Shown piece after piece: positions 21,442 through 30,348 of a stretch of 64,000 nucleotides of DNA (position 1 is the first letter of the stretch; each line of letters starts with the position of its first letter). The stretch comes from Mesorhizobium sp. Pch-S (GTDB taxonomy: Bacteria > Pseudomonadota > Alphaproteobacteria > Rhizobiales > Rhizobiaceae). Both the position numbers and the translations under genes were made by a program. The notes under the pieces were generated by a model. The model searched no databases, was not told where the DNA came from, and saw only the letters and a list, made by a program, of their open reading frames with translations. The DNA is taken from NCBI RefSeq assembly GCF_004136315.1, contig NZ_CP029562.1, positions 62,001-126,000 on the forward strand, read 5' to 3'.

Positions 21442-22227
21442 CTAGAATAGCGACATCTGATCAGCATCGTCGCCTCCGGGTTTCTTGCGCGCTGGTTTGG
21501 CCGATGCTTGTTCGACCGCCAGGTCGTCGGGCGACGCGACAAACCTCTCCTGGATCTCCGGACCCGAATTGGCGACCTTGTTGACGAGGTCCGAGACCGG
21601 AATCGCCTCGAAAAACCCCTCCTCGACCGGACGCAGAAGATCGGCCACGGCACGCGGCTCCTGGCGCCGGCAATCCAGCCAGCGCGAAAAATCCTCGCGA
21701 TGGATGACGACCGGCATGCGGTCGTGGATATGGGCGATGTCGGCATTTGCCGACGTGGTCATGATGGCGCCCGTATCCATCTCGGAGCCACCGGGCTCGG
21801 CGTATGTTTCCATGAGCCCCGCAAAGGCAACGATGCCGCCGTTTTTCGGACGCACCCAATAGGCCTGCCCCTTCCTGCTGCCCGCCTGGCGCCATTCATA
21901 GAAGCCGCTGGCCGGCACCAAGGCGCGGCGATGGCGCATGGCGGTACGGAAAGAGGCTTTCTCGGCTGCGCTCTCGGATCGGGCATTGATGAGAAGCGGG
22001 AACTGGCGCGTGTCCTTGACCCAGGTTGGTATCAGCCCCCACCGAACCAGCATGGAGCTCCGGTCGGAACGGTTCGAACCAGGCGCCTGCGGAGCACCCG
22101 AAAGCACCATCGTGATGGGTTGTGTCGGCGCAATGTTGTAGCGCGCTGGAAAAGGCTCGATATCGTCCAGCCCCAGGAATGTGGTGACCTGGTCGGGCGT
22201 GGCTGTCAGGGCAAAACGTCCACACAT
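21442..22227 (-). CDS. SOS response-associated peptidase (SRAP/HMCES/YedK family)
   Basis: 261 residues. The start is fixed by the catalytic Cys2 of MCGRF, which after Met removal forms a thiazolidine crosslink with abasic sites in single-stranded DNA. Other conserved parts are ARYNIAPTQ, NARSESAAEKASF, PASGFYEW (active-site Glu) and the HDRMPVVI histidine. The role is protection of abasic sites during replication. It is divergent from a Nudix hydrolase 130 bp away. Confidence 0.93.
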   Translation of the reverse strand: MCGRFALTATPDQVTTFLGLDDIEPFPARYNIAPTQPITMVLSGAPQAPGSNRSDRSSMLVRWGLIPTWVKDTRQFPLLINARSESAAEKASFRTAMRHRRALVPASGFYEWRQAGSRKGQAYWVRPKNGGIVAFAGLMETYAEPGGSEMDTGAIMTTSANADIAHIHDRMPVVIHREDFSRWLDCRRQEPRAVADLLRPVEEGFFEAIPVSDLVNKVANSGPEIQERFVASPDDLAVEQASAKPARKKPGGDDADQMSLF

Positions 22228-22358
22228 GGCGCAATCTCTTCTCTGTCTGGCCCCGAAAGTGGTGGTGGAAGCGCGTGGCTGCAACCGCTAAAGCTTGATT
22301 TGGAAGTGCGATCCACAGCCATCGCGCGGTCTGGCAAACAACGGAAAGACACAGCGAA

Positions 22359-22784
22359 ATGACGCGCAGGCAAACCATACCGTCGGTTTCCGTGGCGGTG
22401 GTGCGCGGCGACACAGTGCTTCTGGTGAAGCGAGCCAGGCCGCCCTCCCAGGGCGTCTATGCCTTCCCGGGCGGCAAGGTAGAGGCCGACGAAAGCCTGG
22501 AAAGCGCAGCCAAACGGGAGCTTCTCGAGGAGACGGGCCTCGACGCTGCCGACCTGCGTCAGCTGATCGAGATCTTCATCGACGGCTCCGCTGAGGGCCA
22601 TCCGGTCGACTATCGCCTGACGGTGTTCGGCGCCCGCTACATCGGCGGCGAAGCCAAAGCCGACGATGATGCCGAAACGGCCGCCTTCTACACGCTTGCC
22701 GAGATGGAAACGATGCCCCTGGCCGGTTCGGTCTTTTCCGTCGCCATTGATCTGTTGAGACCGGATAAAAAGCCGTTGGGCTAA
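22359..22784 (+). CDS. Nudix hydrolase
   Basis: 141 residues with a complete Nudix box (G-x5-E-x7-RE-x2-EE-x-G) starting at GGKVEADE and ending RELLEETGLD. The family hydrolyses nucleoside diphosphates linked to another group; similar small proteins act on ADP-ribose, NADH or oxidised nucleotides. The exact substrate is not evident. It lies divergent from the SRAP gene, but a shared role in genome care is only a guess. Confidence 0.88.
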   Translation: MTRRQTIPSVSVAVVRGDTVLLVKRARPPSQGVYAFPGGKVEADESLESAAKRELLEETGLDAADLRQLIEIFIDGSAEGHPVDYRLTVFGARYIGGEAKADDDAETAAFYTLAEMETMPLAGSVFSVAIDLLRPDKKPLG

Positions 22785-22831
22785 GTCAGTGAGCGCCTTG
22801 CAGGAGACAAATTGTTTCTTCACAAAAGCTT

Positions 22832-23209
22832 ATGATCCGCGCGCTCGCCTCTTTCATGCTTGGCATTGCCATATTCGCGACGGCTCCGGCGCGCCCGACG
22901 GCGGCCGCCGAGGCCCCGTTCGAGCCCGGGCTGATGCGACTGGCCGAGGTTCTGGGGTCCCTGCATTTCCTGCGCAACCTGTGCGGTGAAAAGGGAGACC
23001 AGTGGCGCGGCGAGATGGAGAAGCTGCTGGAATCCGAGAACCCCGATCCGGAGCGGCGCGCACGTTTCATTGCGGCCTTCAACAGGGGCTACCGCTCGTT
23101 CGGCAGCACCTACACACAGTGCACATCTTCTGCCAGCGAGGCGATCAGCAGGTACATGAAAGAGGGCGAGAAGCTCTCGCGCGACATCGCGTCGCGCTAC
23201 GGCAATTAG
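22832..23209 (+). CDS. TIGR02301 family exported protein
   Basis: 125 residues with an N-terminal signal peptide (LGIAIFATAPARPTAAA) and a helical mature region with two cysteines, in FLRNLCGEKG and YTQCTSSA. This matches TIGR02301, a family of unknown function restricted largely to alphaproteobacteria. Expected in the periplasm. It follows the Nudix gene by 47 bp on the same strand and may be co-transcribed. Confidence 0.75.
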   Translation: MIRALASFMLGIAIFATAPARPTAAAEAPFEPGLMRLAEVLGSLHFLRNLCGEKGDQWRGEMEKLLESENPDPERRARFIAAFNRGYRSFGSTYTQCTSSASEAISRYMKEGEKLSRDIASRYGN

Positions 23210-23348
23210 CGAGCTGTTAACTTTTTCACCATTGTGGCAGCACAGCACCAAAGTCCTGTGGTAGGAACCTTAATGGGACATTAAAGGGACGGGTCAAGTT
23301 TGATCCTCATTTGAAGGATCGCCGCTTGAACAAGGGTGGTAGTTGCGT

Positions 23349-23606
23349 ATGGGACACACAGCCAACGATATCGATGCCCTCGTCAGGGAAGAAAAACGCC
23401 TGACGGCCGTCGAAAGCCATAGCGAAGCATGGGCGGAAGGGCTTTCTGCGGGTATCGAGCCAGATATCATCGCCGAGGCGGCACTGGAAACCGCATTTTG
23501 CGAGATGCTGCGCGCCAATGGCGAAACCGCGGCCCTTGCCCTGCTCGACAGGATGCGTGAAAAGGTAATTGCCGGGGCGTTCGAGCCCGACCAAGTGCGG
23601 CACTGA
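23349..23606 (+). CDS. Small conserved hypothetical protein
   Basis: 85 residues, acidic and mostly helical by composition, with no cysteine pair or export signal: it opens MGHTANDIDAL and ends in LLDRMREKVIAGAFE. An AAGGGTGG stretch precedes; an in-frame TTG 6 bases before the ATG is an equally placed alternative start. I do not recognise a function. The regular amphipathic helix pattern argues for a folded cytoplasmic protein. Confidence 0.6.
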   Translation: MGHTANDIDALVREEKRLTAVESHSEAWAEGLSAGIEPDIIAEAALETAFCEMLRANGETAALALLDRMREKVIAGAFEPDQVRH

Positions 23607-23697
23607 ACCGACGCCCGGCGCCGCGCCGGCGGAATAGCCTTTCCGCCGCGCGGCGGCATACCGACCGGGCAAGCCCGGCAGCATGGAGAGGCGGCCG

Positions 23698-24507
23698 TTG
23701 AAATTCTCGTCCTTCGACAGACCCCGCGGCCTGGCGTTCGGCGCTGGTTTCCTCGCACTGACACTTGCGACACCTTCGGCCCTGCTCACGACAGCCCGGC
23801 CGGCCGCCGCACTCAGCGAAATCAAGCACGATGACGTACAGGTCCCCGGCAAGCGTCCGCAAATGGGACCGGAAGCGCCAAAACCGGGTACCGTGCCACT
23901 GCCGGATCCCATCCAGACCATTCCGCCGGCCCAGAAAGCAACGCCGCCGGGCCAGGACGAGCCGGAACAGGTCGAACCCGCCAAGCCCGGAGAGGGTACA
24001 GGCAACCTCGCGCGGCCGCAGATTGATCCGACCGCGTCGTTGCCGCCGGTTCAATATGACCTGGCCAAACTGCCGGAACCGGTACGGCGCATGCGCGACC
24101 TGATCATCGAAGCCTGCAAGAGCGGTGATATCGAGAAGCTCCGCCCATTGATCGGCATCGGCGATTCGCTGACACAGCTTTCGCTGACCGATATCGAAGG
24201 CGATCCGATCGCCTTCCTCAAGGGACTGTCAGGCGATACCGAGGGTCAGGAAATCCTGGCCATCCTGCAGGAGGTTCTGGACGCGGGTTACGTGCAGCTC
24301 GACCCCGGTACACCCCAGGAACTTTACGTCTGGCCCTACTTTTTCGCCTATCCGCTGGCCAAGCTCGACGCCAAGCAGCGAGTGGAGCTCTTCAAGATCG
24401 TCACCGCCGGCGACTACGAGGACATGAAGCAGTACGGCACCTACATCTTCTATCGGGTCGGCATCACGCCGCAGGGCCGCTGGACCTTCTTCGTCGCCGG
24501 CGATTGA
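23698..24507 (+). CDS. Exported hypothetical protein with proline-rich linker
   Basis: About 269 residues. Signal peptide (AFGAGFLALTLATPSALL), then roughly 90 residues of Pro/Glu-rich linker, then a folded C-terminal domain from about residue 120 (LPEPVRRMRDLIIEACKSGD) to the end. The TTG start was preferred because GGAGAGG lies 6 bases before it; an ATG at 23683 is the alternative and has no ribosome site. The C-terminal domain seems conserved in Rhizobiales but has no assigned role. A periplasmic location is likely. Confidence 0.7.
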   Translation: MKFSSFDRPRGLAFGAGFLALTLATPSALLTTARPAAALSEIKHDDVQVPGKRPQMGPEAPKPGTVPLPDPIQTIPPAQKATPPGQDEPEQVEPAKPGEGTGNLARPQIDPTASLPPVQYDLAKLPEPVRRMRDLIIEACKSGDIEKLRPLIGIGDSLTQLSLTDIEGDPIAFLKGLSGDTEGQEILAILQEVLDAGYVQLDPGTPQELYVWPYFFAYPLAKLDAKQRVELFKIVTAGDYEDMKQYGTYIFYRVGITPQGRWTFFVAGD

Positions 24508-24584
24508 GGTCGCGATCCGCTTTTCAGGACGAGACCTGCTGCCAAAGAGGGAGCCGGCGGGACAGTATGCCCGCCAGACGGTCC

Positions 24585-24914
24585 TTAGTATCCGCGGCGG
24601 CGGTAGTAGCGTTCGTCGCACGGCGCGGTGAAGATGCGGCCGTAGCGATCCTGATAACGGCACATCTCCCGACCACGGTCGCGCGGTTGCGGACCGCCAG
24701 AGGTTGCCAGAACCGCGCCGAGCAGCGCGCCGGCACCAGCGCCGATCAGGGTGCTCTCCGTATTGCCGCCAATCGCCTGGCCGACCAGCGCGCCACCAGC
24801 TGCGCCAAGGGCGGCACCACCAGTTGCCCGCTGCTGTTGTGCCGTCTGCGAGCATGCGGCAAGGCCAAACGTCATCACCAGGGCCGTGGCGGTGGCGAAT
24901 TTCATCAGATTCAT
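24585..24914 (-). CDS. Glycine-zipper lipoprotein
   Basis: 109 residues with a lipobox LAACSQ at about 18-23, so lipidated at Cys after signal peptidase II cleavage. The middle is a glycine-zipper (GGAALGAAGGALVGQAIGG then GAGAGALLGAVL) that can insert in membranes, and the tail RYQDRYGRIF with two cysteines is typical of OmpA-associated 17 kDa-like antigens. Likely an outer-membrane lipoprotein; no specific function known. Convergent with the preceding gene. Confidence 0.82.
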   Translation of the reverse strand: MNLMKFATATALVMTFGLAACSQTAQQQRATGGAALGAAGGALVGQAIGGNTESTLIGAGAGALLGAVLATSGGPQPRDRGREMCRYQDRYGRIFTAPCDERYYRRRGY

Positions 24915-25109
24915 CAGGACTTTCTCCGTTGGGTCCGTGCGGACGTCAACGCGACCTTAGCGATCCAACATGAACGCAGCCTGTCTAAATCTCAGCACGA
25001 TCCGCTGCAGAACCTGTTCGCCGCCATGACGCCCAAAGTCGGGAAAACCACGACGTTGACCAGATAAATCAACAGCAATACCGGCCAGGCGGCCGATGCA
25101 GTCGACCGA

Positions 25110-26441
25110 CTAGCTGACAAAAGCTTCCGAGAATTCGACCGCCCTGCCCTGCGATGGCGTGACGATCTCACCTTCCCACATGACGCGAGTGCCACGCACG
25201 ATGGTGCCAACCGGCCAGCCGGTGACCTCTTTGCCGTCATACGGCGTCCAGCCTGCCCGCGAGCCCGCCTGCGCATTGGTGATGGTCTCGCGCCGCTTCA
25301 TGTCCACGACGGTGAAATCGGCATCGTAGCCGGCGGCGATACGTCCCTTGCGCGCCATGCCGAAGATGCGGTTCGGACCATGGCTGGAAAGATCGACGAA
25401 GCGCTCCAGCGTGAGCCGACCGGCATTGACGTGATCGAGCATGATCGGCACCAGTGTCTGCACTCCGGTCATGCCCGAGGGCGAAGCCGGATAGGTTTTT
25501 GCCTTCTCGGCCAGCGTATGGGGAGCGTGGTCCGAGCCGAGCACATCGACAATGCCCTGGCTGATGCCATGCCAGATGCCGTCGCGATGGCGAGGCGCAC
25601 GCACCGGCGGGTTCATCTGCAGAAGCGTACCGAGGCGGCCATAGTCATCAGAACTCATGGTCAGATGATGCGGCGTCGCCTCGCAGGTGGCGACATCCTT
25701 GTGCTGCTGAAGGAAAGTGATCTCCTCAGCCGTCGAGATATGCAGCACATGGATGCGCGCCCGGGTCTGACGCGCAATGCGTACCAGGCGCTCCGTGCAC
25801 TGCAGCGCAGCGATCTCGTCGCGCCACACAGGGTGCGAAGACGGGTCGTTCTCGACCCGCAAGCCAAGACGCTCGCGCAGGCGGAATTCGTCCTCCGAGT
25901 GGAATGCCGCGCGGCGACGGGTGTTGCGCAGGATGGAGGCCACGCCTTCGTCATCCTCCACCAGCAGATCACCGGTGGACGACCCCATGAACACCTTGAT
26001 TCCGGCCGCTCCCGGCAGCCGCTCCAGTTCGGCCACATCACCGGCGTTGTCGCGCGTGCCGCCGACCCAGAAGGCGAAGTCGCAATGCATGCGCCCGGTG
26101 GCCCGCCCGATCTTGTCGGCGAGCGTCGCTTCGCTGGTCGTCAGTGGATTGGTGTTGGGCATCTCGAATACGGCGGTGACTCCGCCCAGAACCGCAGCGC
26201 GGGAGCCGGTTTCAAGATCTTCCTTGTGCTCGAGGCCCGGCTCGCGGAAATGCACCTGGCTGTCGACGACGCCAGGCAGCACGTGCAGGCCGCGACAATC
26301 AATGGTTTCTCCGGTGGAAGCGGAACCAAGATCGCCGATTGCGGCAATCCTGCCACCATTCACACCAACGTCGCGCTGGCCGATGCCGTCATGATTGACG
26401 ACGATGCCGCCCTTGAGGATGAGGTCGTAGGTCACAGCCAT
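25110..26441 (-). CDS. Dihydroorotase-like cyclic amidohydrolase
   Basis: 443 residues of the amidohydrolase superfamily, closest in pattern to class I dihydroorotase, which closes carbamoyl aspartate to dihydroorotate in pyrimidine synthesis. Metal-site elements seen are the Lys of GIKVFMGSS, HSEDE, HVLHIST and the Asp of GSDHAPHT. The first metal motif is DSQVHFREPG where dihydroorotases usually have HxH, so one histidine ligand is replaced by Gln. No pyrB is adjacent. It is probably a pyrC-type gene, but a different hydrolase or an altered metal centre is possible. Confidence 0.8.
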   Translation of the reverse strand: MAVTYDLILKGGIVVNHDGIGQRDVGVNGGRIAAIGDLGSASTGETIDCRGLHVLPGVVDSQVHFREPGLEHKEDLETGSRAAVLGGVTAVFEMPNTNPLTTSEATLADKIGRATGRMHCDFAFWVGGTRDNAGDVAELERLPGAAGIKVFMGSSTGDLLVEDDEGVASILRNTRRRAAFHSEDEFRLRERLGLRVENDPSSHPVWRDEIAALQCTERLVRIARQTRARIHVLHISTAEEITFLQQHKDVATCEATPHHLTMSSDDYGRLGTLLQMNPPVRAPRHRDGIWHGISQGIVDVLGSDHAPHTLAEKAKTYPASPSGMTGVQTLVPIMLDHVNAGRLTLERFVDLSSHGPNRIFGMARKGRIAAGYDADFTVVDMKRRETITNAQAGSRAGWTPYDGKEVTGWPVGTIVRGTRVMWEGEIVTPSQGRAVEFSEAFVS

Positions 26442-26511
26442 CCACTCCGGCCCTTGTGTGGGAATTGCCTGCGGCTTACGTAATGGCTCTTCGAAATGCA
26501 AGATCAGGCCC

Positions 26512-27396
26512 ATGCCGACAACTCTTATTGCAGACCGCGCCCTCGTCTCCGTTTCCGGCCCTGAGGCCGAGCACTTCTTGCAGAATATCCTCACCGTCGA
26601 TCTCGATCCGCTTGGTCAAGGCGAGGCCAAGCCGGGTGCCCTGCTGGCGCCGCAAGGCAAGATCCTCTTCGATTTCCTGGTCTCCCGCACCGGTGAAAAT
26701 GCCTTTCGGCTGGAGTGCCGTTCCGACATTGCCGATGATTTCATCAAGCGGCTGATGTTTTACCGGTTGCGCGCAAAGGTCGATATTTCCAAGCAGGAAC
26801 AGGATGTTGTCGCCGTTTGGTGGCAGGCTGATTCAAATGCCTCGCAAAATGATTCCGCGACCTCAACCAGTGAATCAAATGCCGGCGTGCGCGACAGCCG
26901 TTTCAGCTCTCCGGTCCTGCGCTTCTACCAAGCGCCATTGCCTGCAACAAACGCCACGCAAGCCGAATGGGATGCCTTTCGCTTTTCACAGGGCGTCGCT
27001 GAAAGCGGTCCCGACTACGGCCTGAACGATGCCTTCCCGCACGACGTCCTGCTCGATCAACTGGACGGCGTCGGTTTCAAGAAGGGCTGTTTCATCGGCC
27101 AGGAGGTTGTTTCGCGCATGCAGCATCGCGGCACAGCGCGTCGGCGTGTGCTGCTGGTGGAGGCTGCAAGTACCCTGCCCGCTTCCGGTACCGAGCTGAC
27201 CGTCAATGGTCGCCCTGTCGGTACTCTGGGCTCGGTGTCAGGTACGCACGGTCTGGCCATTGCGCGCATAGACCGCGTCAAGGCTGCAATGGACGCTGGC
27301 CAGGACATCAGCGCCGAAGGCATCTCTGTTTCGCTGACCATTCCAGGCTGGGCACGCTTCACATTCCCCGAAACCGCCAGTGCGGAAGACGCCTGA
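26512..27396 (+). CDS. ygfZ: Folate-binding protein YgfZ
   Basis: 294 residues related to GcvT. YgfZ uses folate and a conserved cysteine to help iron-sulfur enzyme maturation. The diagnostic K-G-C-x-x-G-Q-E motif is present as KKGCFIGQEVV near residues 190-199. The start at MPTTLIADRALV is the usual N-terminus. Its stop overlaps the next gene by one base, so it is co-transcribed with an HD-domain phosphohydrolase. A low-complexity Ser/Asn segment near residue 110 is unusual. Confidence 0.9.
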   Translation: MPTTLIADRALVSVSGPEAEHFLQNILTVDLDPLGQGEAKPGALLAPQGKILFDFLVSRTGENAFRLECRSDIADDFIKRLMFYRLRAKVDISKQEQDVVAVWWQADSNASQNDSATSTSESNAGVRDSRFSSPVLRFYQAPLPATNATQAEWDAFRFSQGVAESGPDYGLNDAFPHDVLLDQLDGVGFKKGCFIGQEVVSRMQHRGTARRRVLLVEAASTLPASGTELTVNGRPVGTLGSVSGTHGLAIARIDRVKAAMDAGQDISAEGISVSLTIPGWARFTFPETASAEDA

Positions 27397-28004
27397 TGGC
27401 AGACCGTGTCGGCGCGCCGCCACGAGCCTGGCAGCGCATGCTGTCGGGACGCAGGCTCGACCTGCTCGACCCTTCCCCGCTCGACATCGAAATCGGCGAC
27501 ATTGCGCATGGCCTTGCCCGCGTCGCGCGCTGGAACGGCCAGACTTCCGGCGATCATGCGTTTTCCGTGGCACAGCACTCGTTGCTGGTCGAAGAGATAT
27601 TCCGGGCCATCGTGCCATCAGCGTCGCCCGCCGCGCAATTGACGGCCTTGCTGCACGATGCGCCGGAATATGTCATCGGCGACATGATCTCGCCGTTCAA
27701 ATCGGTGGTCGGTGGCGGCTACAAGTCCTGCGAGGAGCGGCTGCAGCATGCCATTCACCTGCGCTATGGGTTGCCCGCTTCGGCAAGCCAAAGCCTGAAA
27801 AAGGACATCAAGCGTGCCGACCAGATCGCTGCCTATTTCGAGGCGACGACGCTGGCAGGTTTCGGACTGGCGGAGGCAGCGGAATTTTTCGGCCGCCCAC
27901 GCGGACTGTCCGCCGATCAATTCGACCTCACACCCAAGCCTGCGAAGCAGGTGGAAAGGGCATTCACGGCCCGGTTCCACAAGATCGAAGCCGATCTGCG
28001 CTAG
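27396..28004 (+). CDS. HD-domain phosphohydrolase (YfbR-like)
   Basis: 202 residues. Metal-binding HD residues are in VAQHSLLV, LLHDAPE and a downstream KRADQIA aspartate, as in YfbR 5'-nucleotidases. The N-terminal segment GRRLDLLDPSP is typical of the alphaproteobacterial group. It starts inside the stop of ygfZ (TGATG), which implies translational coupling. Likely acts on nucleoside monophosphates; this is inferred. Confidence 0.85.
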   Translation: MADRVGAPPRAWQRMLSGRRLDLLDPSPLDIEIGDIAHGLARVARWNGQTSGDHAFSVAQHSLLVEEIFRAIVPSASPAAQLTALLHDAPEYVIGDMISPFKSVVGGGYKSCEERLQHAIHLRYGLPASASQSLKKDIKRADQIAAYFEATTLAGFGLAEAAEFFGRPRGLSADQFDLTPKPAKQVERAFTARFHKIEADLR

Positions 28005-28101
28005 AGCGTCTCCGTTTTTCACGGAAACGCAGAGACACTCCAACTCCTTGTGTCAGCGCAATTACGGGCGGAAACCGCTATGCACTTTCCCTGAGATTGC
28101 G
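28003..28101. repeat. RIME-like palindromic intergenic element, copy 4 (inverted)
   Basis: About 99 bp beginning AGAGCGTCTCCGTTTTTCACGG and ending with GGAAACCGC ... TTTCCCTGAGATTGCG. Same orientation as copy 3. It lies between the convergent HD-domain and SugE genes and could act as a bidirectional transcript end. Confidence 0.78.
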
Positions 28102-28106
28102 TCAGG

Positions 28107-28424
28107 TCACCCTTCGACGAAGCGTAGACCGACCACGCCGACAATGATGAGCGCGATGCAGCCAAGCCTCAGTGGCGTCGCCGGATCGCCAAACAGCACG
28201 ATGCCGAGCGTCGCGATACCAACAGCGCCGATACCCGTCCAAACTGCATAAGCGGTGCCGGCCGGCAGGTGTCGCATGGCGAATGTCAGCACAAAGACGC
28301 TGAGCAGCGCGAAAAAAATACCGCCGACGCTCGGCCAGAACCGTGTCCAGCCCTCGGCATATTTCAGCGAAACGCCCATCGCGATCTCGATGACACTCGC
28401 GACAAGAAGCAGCAACCAAGCCAT
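28107..28424 (-). CDS. Small multidrug resistance family transporter, SugE/Gdx type
   Basis: 105 residues, four transmembrane helices. The essential Glu13 lies in SVIEIAMG and the family signature GTAYAVWTGIGAVG is complete. SugE/Gdx members export guanidinium or quaternary ammonium compounds. It is divergent from an HxlR regulator with a 92 bp shared region that contains a palindrome, a common arrangement for locally controlled efflux genes. Single SMR genes like this work as dual-topology dimers. Confidence 0.9.
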   Translation of the reverse strand: MAWLLLLVASVIEIAMGVSLKYAEGWTRFWPSVGGIFFALLSVFVLTFAMRHLPAGTAYAVWTGIGAVGIATLGIVLFGDPATPLRLGCIALIIVGVVGLRFVEG

Positions 28425-28489
28425 CCCGGCCCTCCTTTGGTGTTCTGATGCAGGCTCATGTGTGATAACAGGAACCAAAGGGCAATTAC

Positions 28490-28503
28490 GCACCTTTTGG
28501 TGC
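28490..28503. promoter_or_regulatory. Palindrome upstream of the HxlR gene, probable operator
   Basis: GCACC and GGTGC flank TTTT, 13 bases before the regulator start and 65 bases from the sugE start. The position between a divergent regulator and efflux gene suggests binding of the HxlR protein. Confidence 0.55.
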
Positions 28504-28516
28504 CTACGGGTTTTCG

Positions 28517-28888
28517 ATGGCCGCGCCAAACGTCTACGATTCTGGCTGTTCCGCACGGGATGCACTGGAACTTATCGCGTCCAAATGGGCGATGCTGATC
28601 CTGCCGGCTCTATCTGGAGGGCCAATGCGCAACAGCGCGCTGCTCCGGAAAATTGGCGGCATTTCGCAGAAGATGCTCACCCAGACGCTGAAAGACCTGG
28701 AGCGTAACGGGCTGGTGATCCGCCAGGACATGCAGACAGTGCCGCCGCATGTCGAATACAGGCTGAGCGCTCTCGGCAGCTCACTCAGCGAAGCCCTGAT
28801 CACGCTCGACCGCTGGGCGGAACGTCATTCCGGCGATCTCGATGCCGCCCGCGAGCGCTTCGACGCTGACCGAAAGTCTCTTGATTAG
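28517..28888 (+). CDS. HxlR family transcriptional regulator
   Basis: 123-residue winged-helix regulator. Cys11 in SGCSARDALELI is the residue that HxlR/DUF24 proteins often use to sense electrophiles or oxidants, and the recognition helix region GISQKMLTQTLKDLERNGLV is standard. It probably controls the divergent SugE gene and itself through the palindrome at 28490. Its end overlaps the convergent ATP-grasp gene by 4 bases. Confidence 0.87.
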   Translation: MAAPNVYDSGCSARDALELIASKWAMLILPALSGGPMRNSALLRKIGGISQKMLTQTLKDLERNGLVIRQDMQTVPPHVEYRLSALGSSLSEALITLDRWAERHSGDLDAARERFDADRKSLD

Positions 28889-30348
28889 CGCCCCTGGCGC
28901 TCCAGACGATCCAGGAACCACTGTGTCAGCCGCACCCAGACTTCGTCTTTCTCGCCGGTGTCCTCACAGCCGTGGTCGAGGTTGGGATTGTCGTTGACCT
29001 CGATGACGAAGACGCCATCCCTGGTTTCCTTCAAGTCAACTCCGTACAAGCCATCACCAATGCAGCGGGCTGCCTTGACTGCTGTCTGGACCGCATGTGC
29101 CGGAGCATCCTTCAGGGTGAAGGTCTTGAAGCCGCCTTCATCTGGTTTGCCGGCGCGATCGTGATTGACGATCTGCCAGTGCTGTTTGGCCATCAGATAC
29201 TGCACGGCAAAGAGCGGCTCGCCACCCAGCACGCCGATGCGCCAGTCGTAGTCGGTGGGAATGAACTTCTGCGCAACGAGCAGGTCGGAATCCTCCAACC
29301 ACTCGGTCGCCAGTTTCTTCAACTCGCCAAAATCCTTGCACTTCTTGACGCCGCGCGAGAAAGCGCTGTCGGGGATCTTGAGGACCAGCGGGAATCCGAG
29401 CGTGTCTGCCGCCACTTCCAGGTCTGAGGGACCGGCGATCATCACGGTGGGCGGAACCGGTACGTCGTTGAAGGCCATCAACTCGTTCAGATAGACCTTG
29501 TTGGTGCAGCGGATCATCGACAGGGGATCGTCGATCACCGGCATGCCTTCCTGCTGGGCCCGGCGGGCAAACCGATAAGTGTGGTTGGAAATCGAGGTCG
29601 TCTCTCGAATGAACAAGGCGTCGTAGTTGGCAACCCTGGCCAGGTCTTTTTTGGTGATCGGCTCGACCTCCACGCCCATCTTCTCGGCTATGCGCGCCCA
29701 ATAACGCAGCGAGGAGATCGCCGAAGGCGGCAATTGCTCATGCGGATCGACCAGGGTCGCGAATGTGTAACGCGCCGGGATGCGTGCTTTGCTGTCTCGC
29801 CATTCGCGGCCGGTGTAGACATCGAGGCACTCGAGAAAACGCTTCTCTTCCACCTCGGTCATCCGCGCCAACGGATAGAAGCCTATCTTGCGGATCGTCG
29901 CCCACTCGCCGGCGTCGGCTATCGCCACTTCCAGTGCTGGTGCACGGAACCAGTCGAACAGGAGTTTGGCGAAACGATCCCAGGCCTTGCCGGGACCGAT
30001 ACCGAAGAAGATGTGAACCTTGGCTGGGAAAGTGCCGCCGAGATCCTTGCGGCACTTGTTAAGCGCCAGCTCCAGTTCCGGCAGCGCATGCTCGTAGAGC
30101 TTGCGCTCGGAGAGGTCGATCATCGTCTCGACGGTCGGAATGACCTTGTGGCCGCGCGAACTCGCCAGCAGCGAGGCGTAGTAGCCGCGGCTCTGATAGT
30201 CATAACGGTTGGAAAGGTTGATCACCTTCGGGCGTTGGCCGCGAAACAGGCCCGGATGGGCCAGATAGTCTCGATTGGTAATGACTTTGTGCGGCGTTGC
30301 CACCTGGTCGAGATCGTTCTGCCTGCCTGTGAGGATGACCCAGGTCAT
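28885..30348 (-). CDS. RimK-like ATP-grasp ligase with N-terminal RLAN-type domain
   Basis: 487 residues. The C-terminal half is an ATP-grasp amide-bond ligase of the RimK type: PLVLKIPDSAFSRGVK is the ATP lysine and loop, WRIGVLGGEPLFAVQY follows, and the metal-binding end is FVIEVNDNPNLDHG. The N-terminal 250 residues (NLSNRYDYQSRGYYASLLA at about 45-63) fit the RLAN domain found only with this ligase group. Its start overlaps the stop of the GNAT-peptidase gene by 4 bases, so the two proteins are made together. Such ligases add amino acids or peptides to carboxylates; the substrate here is unknown. Confidence 0.85.
   Translation of the reverse strand: MTWVILTGRQNDLDQVATPHKVITNRDYLAHPGLFRGQRPKVINLSNRYDYQSRGYYASLLASSRGHKVIPTVETMIDLSERKLYEHALPELELALNKCRKDLGGTFPAKVHIFFGIGPGKAWDRFAKLLFDWFRAPALEVAIADAGEWATIRKIGFYPLARMTEVEEKRFLECLDVYTGREWRDSKARIPARYTFATLVDPHEQLPPSAISSLRYWARIAEKMGVEVEPITKKDLARVANYDALFIRETTSISNHTYRFARRAQQEGMPVIDDPLSMIRCTNKVYLNELMAFNDVPVPPTVMIAGPSDLEVAADTLGFPLVLKIPDSAFSRGVKKCKDFGELKKLATEWLEDSDLLVAQKFIPTDYDWRIGVLGGEPLFAVQYLMAKQHWQIVNHDRAGKPDEGGFKTFTLKDAPAHAVQTAVKAARCIGDGLYGVDLKETRDGVFVIEVNDNPNLDHGCEDTGEKDEVWVRLTQWFLDRLERQGR

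Noticed and set aside
24992..25109. Minus-strand frame with a membrane-helix-like end (LLIYLVNVVVFPTLGVMAANRF) just after the dihydroorotase-like gene
   Set aside because: The only continuous start lies far inside the upstream gene, and the short version needs a TTG start without a ribosome site. It may be real but cannot be supported.
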